Shown here piece by piece: positions 43,500-53,179 of a stretch of DNA of 64,000 nucleotides. The stretch's first letter is position 1, and each line of letters opens with the position of its first letter. The stretch is from assembly GCF_003589595.1 (NCBI RefSeq), contig NW_020654972.1:10713128-10777127 (forward strand), read 5' to 3'. Source of the stretch: Hyposmocoma kahamanoa (lineage: Eukaryota > Arthropoda > Insecta > Lepidoptera > Cosmopterigidae). The translations under genes were made by a program, and so were the position numbers. The notes under the pieces were generated by a model. That model worked only from the letters and a program-made list of their open reading frames with translations. It had not been told where the DNA came from and ran no database searches.

Positions 43500-44200
43500 A
43501 ATAATAATAATAATAATCATCTTTATTGTTCTCTCACAGTCTTAGAATATTTAAAGTAGTGACTTATCTAAGTAATGTTACATCATTAAGTCTGTGTGAG
43601 AGACTGGCGTCCGTACTAGGAGACCTGTATTACAGATCACCAGCCTCTCCACACTCCGGTCCAAAAGGTAAGTACTCGTACACTCAAAATTAGATAACTG
43701 TAATTTTAGTGAACAGTACTGGACTTAGGCGTGAGGTGAATGTGTGTCTGTGTGTGTGTGTGTGTGTGTGTGCGAATTAGCCATAAAGAAAGAATAAAGT
43801 ATATTAATTTGATACTAATAATAATTTTAAGTTAAAACAATTAAGAGATTTTCAGTTTCGTCGTAGTTCAGATTTTTAAGATAATTAGTGACAACACTTT
43901 TGCAGTTGAATTTTGTGAGTGGATAAATTTCACTTATTTTATTTATTTTATTATACAAGTACCCACCCACAAAACCGAAATATTTTTGTGATAAAGCTGT
44001 GATCCATCGAGTAGAGGAATGACAGACGTTATGTTTTAAGTGTTTGTTTTTAAGGGGCAAGGGATCATATGTAGTTTTAGAAGGGAGTGTTGCTTAAGCA
44101 CACTGTGAAGAATAAATAGTTGACATACAGACAAAACATCACAAAAGGTATAAAGGTCTGCAGTAGGGAACAGAAAAGGTAAAGACCGACTTACTTTCAA
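43500..44200 (-). pseudogene. LINE 3' end with frameshifted ORF2 C-terminus
   Basis: Minus-strand relics in two frames read LYTFCDVLSVCQLFILHSVL, then TRWITALSQKYFGFVGGYL and YPLTKFNCKSVVTNYLKNL, a LINE C-terminal layout. On the plus strand ATCATCTTTATTGTTCTCTC and an ATT-rich stretch at 43500 mark the 3' tail. Confidence 0.55.
43740..43773. repeat. (TG)n microsatellite
   Basis: Alternating TG, about 16 units with one C interruption. Confidence 0.9.
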
Positions 44201-44320
44201 GACAGACTGAATAATCACTCTTTACGAGATACGAGTTTGAAAATCTATATGCGCCTACTTAAAGTATCGGAGCAAACACACAAGAAGGAGGAAATGCGGA
44301 TGGAAGAACGGACTCCCGGC

Positions 44321-44373
44321 GGCGTTGGACCTCTGATGATAAAGAACTATATTATTATCCGAGGTCCAACGCC
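44321..44373. repeat. 53-bp perfect-arm hairpin
   Basis: GGCGTTGGACCTC and GAGGTCCAACGCC enclose a short AT-rich loop. AGAACGGAC occurs on both sides (about 44304 and 44396), possibly a target duplication. Confidence 0.5.
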
Positions 44374-44493
44374 TCCACTTTCCATCCTCTAAGTAAAGAA
44401 CGGACACTTGTCATCCGAACACCTTCGTGCGCGCTCATTAAATATTGTATATTATTTCCAAAACTCATGTAAATAGGTAGTAGGTAAGTTTAC

Positions 44494-44990
44494 TTAACCC
44501 GGCGCCAATGACGTTGGGTCATAATGACCCGAGGCGATTTACAACGGCATATTTTTGTTTTAAAGTAGCTGGCTATACAACCCTCCTCTACCCGATTCGC
44601 TGGTGTATTAAGTGTATGCAGCCAAGTACGTGCGTTAGTAGTGCTTTAAGTCAGAACGGGTCAATATGACGCAGCGTCATCGCTGGCGTGGTATTTCTGT
44701 GACTGACATGATTGGTTTATTTACTGTTCATAATTCATTAATCTTATTCCTGCTGCTTGTTGCGTGCTGACAGACATCAATTTAACCATTTGACACCAAC
44801 ACGTGAACTTTCCAAAGCATTTATTGAACAATGCCAAAAGTGTATCCTGCGAGCGAAAATTGCACTGTTGATGAGATGCTGGTGGTATTCAAAGGACGAT
44901 GCAAATTTCCGAAATACATACCGTCCAACCTCTGGCTCTCGCGTGAGATGTCAAGTATGTTCGTTCAAAAAGGATAACCGTTCACGCGAT
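44494..44990 (+). pseudogene. piggyBac-type transposon remnant: TTAA-CCC end and transposase fragment
   Basis: TTAA (44494-44497) is directly followed by CCCGGCGCCAATGACGTTGG, the layout of a piggyBac end at its TTAA target. At about 44780-44960 two frames together give RELSKAFIEQCQK, then ASENCTVDEMLVVFKGRCKF and PKYIPSNLW. The DEMLVVFKGRCKF block is the conserved catalytic region of piggyBac transposases. A frameshift separates the parts, most of the protein is missing and the right part ends at the 44992 repeat. Confidence 0.7.
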
Positions 44991-44991
44991 G

Positions 44992-45561
44992 CGCTTCTCC
45001 TACCGCAAAATGGCGGCTATTTGGTTACGCAAAATAGAAAAGGATTCAGTTTAAATACAAGTTTTTATAAATAAAAATTATTATTGCTAAATAAATACCC
45101 TCCGTACTACCAACAAAAACATCTCAAATAAAATGCAGTAATACACCGCCAATCCTGCACTTAAAAAGCACTAATGAAATGTTTGGTGTACTTGGGTAAA
45201 TATGATAATATTCCGTTTGAGTGGTTCTAACGTTTACCATGAAATTACTCCTTAAAGTATAGTTTATAAACATTTATATTCAGGGCAAACTTAAAAAACG
45301 CTACTTACGGTATGTTTTCAATAAATAAACACCGAAATCACCAGCCCAAACAATAACACACACGGTTCTCGTGACGTATTTTTGAAGTTGTTTATTTTTT
45401 TTTAAATGACAGACCCAGGCATTGAAAACTTTATGGTTTGCTAGAGTAGTTACCGAAATAGCAATTAGTATTAGTTCTTTTACGTGTTATAACTTCGATT
45501 ATCCGATAAATCGTATAAAATCATCACCGGCACCTCTAGGTGTGGTATGCGTATCGCGTGA
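44992..45561. repeat. 570-bp repeat, copy 2, inserted in the piggyBac remnant
   Basis: Direct copy of 40694-41311. TCACGCGAT at the left and ATCGCGTGA at the right are the ends. Outside them TAACCG at the left is mirrored by CGGTTA at the right, suggesting longer TIRs and possibly a TA target. Confidence 0.75.
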
Positions 45562-46215
45562 GCGGTTAAAAAACATCTCATACATGTAATGCACGCTAGA
45601 TTTACATATACTACCTATATACCCGGATCATACGGTAAGGTACTGCAATAGTTGCAGCAGTTGTATGCCTCTGATTGAGGACGTAAAAGACTAATTTTTA
45701 ATAATACGTTTGAGGGACCTTTCTTTTATTATACCGGGTGGAACAGAACGACCGACAAAGCGGAAAACTGTGAAGAGTCTTAAATATGTACTTAATTGTA
45801 CTGAAAGTCTTTTTGCTCTAAGTGTAATAGTTTCCGAGTTATTCAATGATAAAGATTTGCTTGAAAAGTCTGTATTGTCAACCCTACATCATAAAACACA
45901 GTTGTTTGGAGGCAGCTACCGGGAGGTACTCAGGGCAAAAACTTTGTAATTTAGTAGGTCGTTGACCTCCGTCGTTGATCAGCACCCATCAGTCGCTTTC
46001 TTTGATCAACCACTTTCTTTGATCAGTCATCATGTGAATGATGATTAATTACGCGGGTATTTTATTGTATTACTTTGAGAGTAATTCACACCCCTAAATT
46101 GCGTGTTTGACGACCCAATATTTACATTTACCGAAAAAATGCACCTCTCATAGAATCCTCGGGAAACATGTTGTTTCTAAACCTTTGTAGGTAGTTTATG
46201 ACAACGCATAGTTGA

Positions 46216-46290
46216 CAGGGTCATTTAGACTTCACTTTTCTTAGGTTGTTGTCAACTTAAGAAAAGTGAAGTTTTCTAAATGACCCTATC
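46216..46290. repeat. Near-perfect hairpin inside the 2-kb element
   Basis: CAGGGTCATTTAGACTTCAC and its inverted copy ending GTTTTCTAAATGACCCTATC flank a short loop containing GTTGTCAAC. Confidence 0.7.
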
Positions 46291-47218
46291 AGGAGTTTAA
46301 CTCATATTGCCTGCGTCATAAGATAAGACTAACTTAAATAAACATAACTAAATTAAGTAAACACGTTCTACAACATGCGTCAAGTACCTACTCAAATTAC
46401 AATAGTCTCGTAACCCTTAATCCGGCCCTAACGTAAAATAGTAAATTGAGGCAGCCAATCACGTCAGTAGAAATTTAGAGATGGACACTTGATAACTGTT
46501 ATCTGTTTTTGCTAGCATAATGGGGAGATCGTTTTTTTTTGTACTAGTCTATTTATGAATGCATTTGGAAATAGTTTTAATTTACACTACAAGAATTTAC
46601 TTAAGAATTTACTAACTTTAAAACGAAGAGTTCATTCTATTGATATCAACATTTAAAACTAAAATTTCTGTTAACTTGAGCTGTGTAGTTTAAATTTTAA
46701 TAAATGTAATGTAAAAATAAATAAATCGGAGGATCTTGGAGGTCTGCAGACCACCTCCACGTTTCGCTTTCTTAGTTTTGATTAAATTTGATTATTTATT
46801 ACAATTCATTAAACGATCTGCATTTACTTTACTTTTACTTTTAAATTGCTCATGGTACTTATACCAGACAATACGATTATTGCGAAAGTTTTCTTTATCA
46901 TAATTGTCTTTTTAAAATTAACATTTAGATATTTAATAATCAATGATATCCGACGCGTACGCCGCCGCCGCGCGCATCTCTATGCAGAGTTGCCAATTAA
47001 GCGACTTTGTCCCTTTATGTGATGATTTGAAATCAAAAGCGTCTTTTATTTCTAGCGACAAAAAAAAATTGGTATTTTTTGACGCGTATTTAATTAGGTT
47101 TAATTTTATTTAATATTTTATTTTATAATTTAATATTATTTTTATCTTAGTATTCAGGAGTCTTTTACCTTTACTGGGACCATTCTGTTTAGTGATATTT
47201 GCTTTAGTCTAGTTGGTA

Positions 47219-47318
47219 NNNNNNNNNNNNNNNNNNNNNNNNNNNNNNNNNNNNNNNNNNNNNNNNNNNNNNNNNNNNNNNNNNNNNNNNNNNNNNNNNN
47301 NNNNNNNNNNNNNNNNNN
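47219..47318. other. Assembly gap of 100 N
   Basis: Exactly 100 N within the 2-kb TIR element. The size is probably nominal. Confidence 0.95.
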
Positions 47319-48289
47319 TGGAATAATGCCGTTATTAAGTAGTGCTTGTGTTAAGCAAGTGAAATGTATTAGTGTGTTTGCGTGGAAAACCACGTCGGCG
47401 TATGACCGGCACACCCAGGAATGTGTCTGGAATGTCTGCAAGAGTAAAGGGGACGTGGACAAATCGAACATCATTTTAATTTAAAGTAAGTTCAATGTTT
47501 TTTAATTACCTATTCAAGTGAGAGCACTTATTTCTTTTGCGAGTGCCAATGACACGAACGCCGCCTGTGGGGCAGTAGATGTACTAACACGATTGATTCG
47601 CTTAGGGTTGTTGCACCGCGAAAGTTTTAAATCTGGACGAATATTTTTCAACTGCTCTGATTTTACATTTAAAGTAAATAAAACTCATGTATGTTGGGTT
47701 CTCAACGTTATATTTTCGGCTTTGTCGGTCGTTCCGTTCCACCCTGTATAAGACTATTAATTCCTATTATTATTCAGAATACTTTACTAAAAATAAAAGA
47801 AATATCAACGTTATGTTTTCAATGTTGATTTTGCATGTGTTGTTGAGAACGCTAATTAAATATTTGTTTATACAATTTATTGTTATTATGTTTATCTCAG
47901 TATATGTCTTGAGAACCCTTACTTAATACGTATTTGTTAAAATTTAGACAGCTGCTTTAATTTTACAAAAAAATATCGATGACATTCGGGTCACGATTTT
48001 CATGTCATTGGTTATGGATTCGCAAATATTTATGACGATGCTCAATCGTTGTGGTAATTTTAAATTTTGTGTTTGAGGGTGTTAATTTTTCTTTATTATA
48101 AAATATAAGAAGTCAGTTTTATTCTTGTAATTACTCAAATATATGTCTTGAGTTAAAATTATTTTCTGAACTTTGACAAATATGCATCTGAATAGAGACG
48201 ACATTGTGTGTTATAAACTAATTTATAAATTAACGCTTCCTAATATTGATCGATAGCTCTAATCTTATATAAAATAATAGCCGGCACTA

Positions 48290-48425
48290 TAATAAGAGCC
48301 ATCTAGTCGATTTGTTTGTTATCACTAGGTTTGATAAATTGCAGCTTGTCAATGTAAATCAAATTAGTTACAAAAATACCTATTTGATACGCGTCGCGAC
48401 ATCTGGTGTACCAATAGCCAATAGG
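48290..48425 (-). repeat. Dispersed repeat, partner of 56090-56235
   Basis: GCCATCTAGTCGATTTGTTT and GTTATCACTAGGTTTGAT are mirrored at 56170-56215 by TTCTAGTGATAACAAACAAA and CTAGATGGCGC, in opposite orientation. Confidence 0.5.
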
Positions 48426-48460
48426 TACTAAATACCCAACTACACAGTCTTGTATCGCAA

Positions 48461-48969
48461 CATCGACTATATAACTAGAAATAGAGACGAAATGTCATTT
48501 AATTTCTTTGAAACCTATTCTGCCAAATCATTCTCTTCTTCATTCCAATCATTCGCTCTAAATGGCCAGCCCGAATTCGAAACAATTGACGGGTGTCGTC
48601 AATTGTTTCACTTCAAATCGACCAGTTGACTTGAGCTTTGTTATAATGGAAGGAAATTGCAAAATTACATATTTAATATTTAATTAACGATAAAATTTGA
48701 TTCCGTTTGTTTTATAAATAGATGTTTTGCTGTTTTTCCCACACCACCGAATGGAACAGCACGCCATTGTTAGAGATATTATCTTTATTACAATAAATAC
48801 AGAATATTTTAGGAATATACGGAAACCTACACACAGGTCAGTTGTTGGCGCTGTCTTTTTTATTTCAGTTCAAACGAGAGTAGATACTTATAAGTGATGT
48901 ATCACTGACGAGTGACCAGGAACGTATGGCCCTTAATTTGTCTCTATTTCTGGTTATATATACTCGATG
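48461..48969. mobile_element. hAT-like MITE family 2, copy 2 (509 bp)
   Basis: Ends CATCGACTATATAACTAGAA and inverted CATCGAGTATATATAACCAG. Flanks TATCGCAA and TATTGCAA match at 7 of 8 positions. The interior is the reverse complement of the 28353-28844 interior (for example GACGGGTGTCGTCAATTGTT). Confidence 0.85.
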
Positions 48970-49769
48970 TATTGCAATTAGCAGGCCTCGTGATTTATTG
49001 GTCCATGGTTGAACGAATGGTTTTGGTAGAATTAATACGAGCGGTGCCTATAGCATACAGACTGAACAAACAGAAAGAATAATTTATTCGATCACAGTTG
49101 ACTCGAACCAATGTTTGTCGGTTAGTGTGAGACAGTGTTACTAAAAATGAATTAAACCTTCGAGCGCGTTTATTCAACACGAATTTCGCGCCCTTACGCC
49201 GCGCGTAGACTGCGTGCATCTAACGGTCATGGCAAAACAGGCTCTATTGAATTAGCTTTTACGTTTTAACTTAAATGAGCGTTGTATAATTCAGAGGAAT
49301 TTAAATGTTGTTGCCTAGTAAATAGAATTCAGATGCGCCATGATAGAACGGAGGCCAGCACTCGTACTATATCCGAGTCTAAAATTGTCACCGACTCCTA
49401 GATAACATTCGTTTAGAGGCAGTTTCCGCTTTGCCGCTTCTAAATGTTGGAACGATATCTGCAAATCAACATATATATTAACATATATCGACGATGAAGT
49501 GTAATGACCTCCTATCTAAAAAAAAGTGTTTTTAGAGGAAATGAAAAAAACGTGTCTAATTTTTTTACACCTATTAATGAATAATTTTTATTTTGTGTAT
49601 TTATCATCATAGATACCTGCAATCTAAGACATTAGTAAATGAAAGGAAATGATACGATTTACTGAATAAATGTAGTTAGGAGATATTGTTTTGAAATTAT
49701 GGATAGTTTTAGCTAAATTAGGAGGTATTGCATATTAAATACAAACAGAAATTTATAGAGAAAACAATT

Positions 49770-49775
49770 TTTATT
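49770..49775 (-). terminator. Poly(A) signal of the repeat-protein gene
   Basis: AATAAA on the minus strand, 55 bp downstream of the stop codon and well inside the left TIR. Confidence 0.6.
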
Positions 49776-49830
49776 AGACATTTTATAAAGCGAAACAAAG
49801 ATTTTCAGTAAGTAATTAACTCATAACTAA

Positions 49831-51077
49831 CTATTCATAAGGCAAAACATCGTAAAAAGCATGACAGTCTCTAGGTAAAACTGCTTTCAATTGCTGTAGG
49901 TGGTTATACTTAGTTGCCTTAATCGGTATTCTGTTTGCATGAAGTTGGCGATATATCACTTCGTTTGATAACACTTTTGGTCGCTGTGGTAGACAGAACT
50001 GTTTCGTACTGTTTCTTTTCCAAGAACTGGGTAAGGCAACGTGGCGACGTTTCCTGCCTTCGTTCATATTTTCAAAATATTCTGCATCTTCAAATCCAAA
50101 ATTAGTTGCATTGTCGTCGTCGTTAGAATCATTAGTAAAATATTGACTAACGTTTTCAGTTGACGTATTTCTGTGGAAAGCTATTAATATTGACGGACTA
50201 TTACAGCGAGAAATAGAAGCTAAATGAGGGACAGACTGTTTTTTTTTAAGGTTTCGAAAGTTGTTAATGGTGTCATGTGTCAAGTCCGATAATGATAAAG
50301 CTCTAATTTTTTGGCGGAAGTGGCCGGTGTTGGATGGACGATACAAACCATCGTCAGGACAGTCGTCTTGCTCAGGCTGGTAAGCGTCAGGTAGACTATA
50401 AACGATATCGTCCGGACAGGCATCTTGCATAGGCTGGTAGGTATCACGTGAGTTACACACGGCATCGTCGGGACAGGCGTCTTGCTCAGGCTGGCAAGAG
50501 TGATAAGTATCAGATGGACTACACACGCCATCGTCGAGATAGGCGTCTCGCTCTGTCTGGGAGGTGTCAGGTGGACTATACACGGCATCGTCGGGACAGG
50601 CGTCTTGCTCAGGCCGGTAAGAGTGGTAAGTGTCAGATGGACTACACACGCCATCGTCGAGATAGGGGTCTTGCTCAGGTTGGTCGGTCTCAGGTGAACT
50701 ATGCACGGCATTGTCGGGACAGGCGGCTTGCTCAGGCTGGTCGGTAACGGAAGTCGGGAATGGAAGTTCTGGATAACCAGGTAGACGAGAAGTGGTTACT
50801 TTGTGATGGGGGCGAAAGATCGGTTTTGGCAGATGAAGTGTGTCGACTCCGTTTGACTGAAAAAGTAATCAACACATTTCATTGTAACTAAACTAAAAGA
50901 TTCACAATAATAAACCTCGCGTGTCCGTAAACCTAAAAAACACTAAACTGCTTGATAGTTTCGACCAACAATTTCATAATACTCCTGGGTAGTAGGGTGT
51001 CTCAAATTGGTTACATTATTTAGGGCTAGTATCTTCTTTGATCTTACTCCATTAAAAATATGATCATCCTTCGGCAT
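49831..51077 (-). CDS. Unrecognised protein with seven acidic tandem repeats; two coding exons (51077-50949, 50856-49831)
   Basis: Exon 2 begins after acceptor TTTTTTCAG (exon from 51081), with ATG at 51077. The spliced leader has an in-frame TGA upstream, supporting this start. A phase-0 splice (donor GTTTAG, weak; alternative GTAAGA 33 codons earlier, also phase 0) joins across 92 bp to acceptor TTTTTCAG and SNGVDTLHLPKP. About 384 residues in all. The N-terminus is MPKDDHIFNGVRSKK. In the middle, seven units of 18-23 residues resemble QPEQDACPDDAVYSPPDTYQ. The tail includes a Ser/Asn/Asp-rich stretch, the basic EGRKRRH and SSWKRN, and ends KAVLPRDCHAFYDVLPYE. There is no signal peptide or membrane segment; a nuclear site is a guess from the basic patch. 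The repeats are fairly fresh at DNA level. The function is unknown; it could be a transposon accessory protein or a captured host gene. Confidence 0.7.
50335..50740 (-). repeat. Coding minisatellite: tandem repeats with 123-bp higher-order unit
   Basis: ACTACACACGCCATCGTCGA occurs at 50518 and again at 50641, exactly 123 bp (41 codons) later. Single units of about 57-69 bp alternate between a YLDDGVCSPSDTYHS type and a CPDDAVYSPPDT type. Confidence 0.85.
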
Positions 51078-51485
51078 TTTTCTGAAAAAAGGAAACCATT
51101 AAAAATGGAAATCAATTTAAATTTTACTGTTGTGTCTTCTATCTAACAGAATTCTAGTATCTAGTTTTCTATTTAGGATATTATGTTAAAAGAATAACTC
51201 CTATCTACACTACGTTAAACAACTAATAGAATTAAATACTTTAATTATTAAAAAAATCTCAATTATAACCTATTACCTAAAGACGAATAACTATAAAAAT
51301 ATACGTTTTTTATCAAGAATAAATACCGCAACTAAAGTTAGCAACATAATTATGACAAAAATATATGATCTTAAAAAAACCGTTACAGATTTAGGATAGG
51401 ATTTAAATTCTTAAATAATTACTAAAATACATGAATGCACAGTTTACTTTTGCAATAGAGACGGTGTTACTTAACATTTACTTAC

Positions 51486-51650
51486 CTTATCCAATCATTA
51501 CTGAAATAGTAAACCAGTACCAAAAAAGAAAATTTTCACGTTTGAACTTGCTAATTGCACGAAACTTATGAGAATAAACAAAAAAGTAATGGCATCCAAC
51601 CACGAGCAGCCCGTAACACCCTCTCTTTCACACCAACGCCGCTGTCCATC
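51486..51650 (-). other. Probable 5' non-coding exon of the repeat-protein gene (5' limit uncertain)
   Basis: On the minus strand it ends GATTGGATAAG with a perfect donor GTAAGT. The intron to 51082 is 404 bp. The GC-rich DNA just upstream (51600-51690) is where a promoter would lie. The start site is not defined; no TATA box is evident. Confidence 0.5.
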
Positions 51651-51999
51651 GCGTCTTTTCGCTTCAGTCAGAACGCCTCGAGAAGCGTAACAATAAACAC
51701 GTATGACGTAGATAGAAGATATTGACAGCAAAATTTACGCAAATGAACTTAGGCGTTATTTTCATTTTTTAATATCTTGCGAAAAATGACGAAATCCAGT
51801 TTGGTGTACTTGCCAGTGCAAGCGAAATAATATTTTAAACCCATATACTTAAGAATCGTAAAAATGACAAAATGTCAGTTAGGAGTTCATTACACTTCAT
51901 CGTCGATATGCGTAAAGAATTGCTGCTGAACCAACAGGCGACTTTGTGCTGTTGGTTGAAGGTATAGTAGGTTCTGCTAATTTATAGTATATCTAATAT

Positions 52000-52869
52000 A
52001 TATATAATATAGATTATAGGCGAAAAGTTAGTGACATTTTCTTCCTGTGTAGCATAATAAATAGTAAAATCGACTCGTCGGAACTACTGTCTAAATTATC
52101 CTTTAGGACTAACCAGCTGAGTCTCAAGGGTCGACCGGTGCTCTGTGTGCCCGGGGCGAATACTAATTATAGGCAAAATTTATTTTTTATCCGAGCAATT
52201 AAGGAGTACAATCAATCGTCTATTGACATAGATCTGTTCTGTACTAGTGTAGGCTTGATTCGACGAACGTTTACTAAGTAATACTTTACGTAATTATCTA
52301 TCTCTCATTATTTTGTTTCCTGTCTTAAGATGTGCGTGTTGTTGGTTGGGCTGTATAGGGTTCAATATTTTTCCTTTTTTTTTTCTTTTACCCTGCTTTG
52401 GCCATTGGACCTCACTGTGTAAAATAATATTATGTAGTTTACATTCCAATAATAATGTTTTAGTTTCTGCTGACTAAAAACTAAATAACTTATTTTTTGT
52501 GCTACTTGTGGAGATTTGTAATTAACATTTTCACATGTTACTCAACATTTATTTATTGTTAAAAATTCGCAGTAAATCTTCCTAAAAATAAATAAATAAA
52601 TAAAATAAAATAAAGTAAATATTCAATTGAATATAATTCTTTACCTGTTCTATTCTGTGTATGTAGTAAAATGCTTTTTGCTGTATGGTCGATGCGTGTA
52701 TCATTTGTATGTATGGTTGTAGTGTTGAAGAATAAAGTCTTTTTATTTATTTATTTTTTTCTATTAATGTACATGAAAGCGTGGTAAGTGGGCGGTCGGT
52801 GCGAAAACTTTCGCGTCGTGTAACTGGGTGCTTATAGTTGACCCTTCCAATTGGCATTATACGTGCAAT
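52000..52869. other. Mostly unrecognised; possible LINE 3' end
   Basis: GTTGAAGAATAAAGTCTTTT followed by ATTTATTTATTT at about 52722-52757 resembles a LINE 3' terminus on the plus strand. A GC-richer segment at 52110-52165 may belong to the same element. No coding motif seen. Confidence 0.35.
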
Positions 52870-53155
52870 CATTGACTTACAATTATATGGACGTCGGGTC
52901 CGCGCTAAAAAGTGTCCGAACTTATAGGGCGTTAAAATCGTATACAGAGCGTCATTCACGCTTTAGTCTTCGTTTGTTCGACTGACAACGAAGCAAGCAA
53001 AATTAGACAGTACTGCGATGACATTACAATTTAAATTCAACGTTTTAGCCTTTTCATATTCCTTTACATGTCACTACGTTTAAATAGGTTGACTTGGGAC
53101 ATTTTTTTCGTGGTTTTTGTATTAGACCCGTCGTCCATTTATTTGTAAGTCAATG
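52870..53155. mobile_element. hAT-like MITE family 1, copy 4 (286 bp)
   Basis: Full ends CATTGACTTACAATTATATG and inverted partner. Flanks CGTGCAAT and CGTTCAAT match at 7 of 8. A solitary family-1 end (CATTGACTTACAAA) follows at 53165-53178. Confidence 0.88.
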
Positions 53156-53179
53156 CGTTCAATGCATTGACTTACAAAC

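Larger units (their letters stand above)
45730..47750. mobile_element. 2.0-kb element with 35-bp TIRs (TATACAGGGTGG type), contains a gap
   Basis: Left TATACCGGGTGGAACAGAAC and inverted right TATACAGGGTGGAACGGAAC continue matching through GACCGACAAAGC and nearly to AAAA. Between them are AT-rich DNA, an 80-bp hairpin at 46216-46290, a GC-rich patch at about 46950-46980 and the N gap at 47219. Open frames (45710-45949 +, 47319-47474 -) show no transposase motif that I recognise. Confidence 0.65.
49485..51909 (-). mobile_element. 2425-bp TIR-bounded unit carrying a spliced gene; family not recognised
   Basis: Left end 49485-49514 (ATATCGACGATGAAGTGTAA, then TGACCTCCTA) and right end 51880-51909 are inverted repeats matching at 29 of 30 positions. 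The outermost ATAT may be a 4-bp or AT a 2-bp target duplication, leaving CGACGATGAAG as the true terminus. Subterminal TTAGGAG/CTCCTAA motifs recur. The entire minus-strand gene (5' exon to poly(A) signal) lies inside. No known transposase or catalytic triad is visible, so the unit may be non-autonomous with captured cargo, or belong to an unfamiliar family. Confidence 0.7.

Noticed and set aside
50448..50747. Plus-strand open frame of 99 codons rich in RHRRDRRLAQAG repeats
   Set aside because: It is the complement of the tandem repeats in the minus-strand coding exon. The repeat periods are mostly multiples of three and keep several frames open. No start context or splice support.
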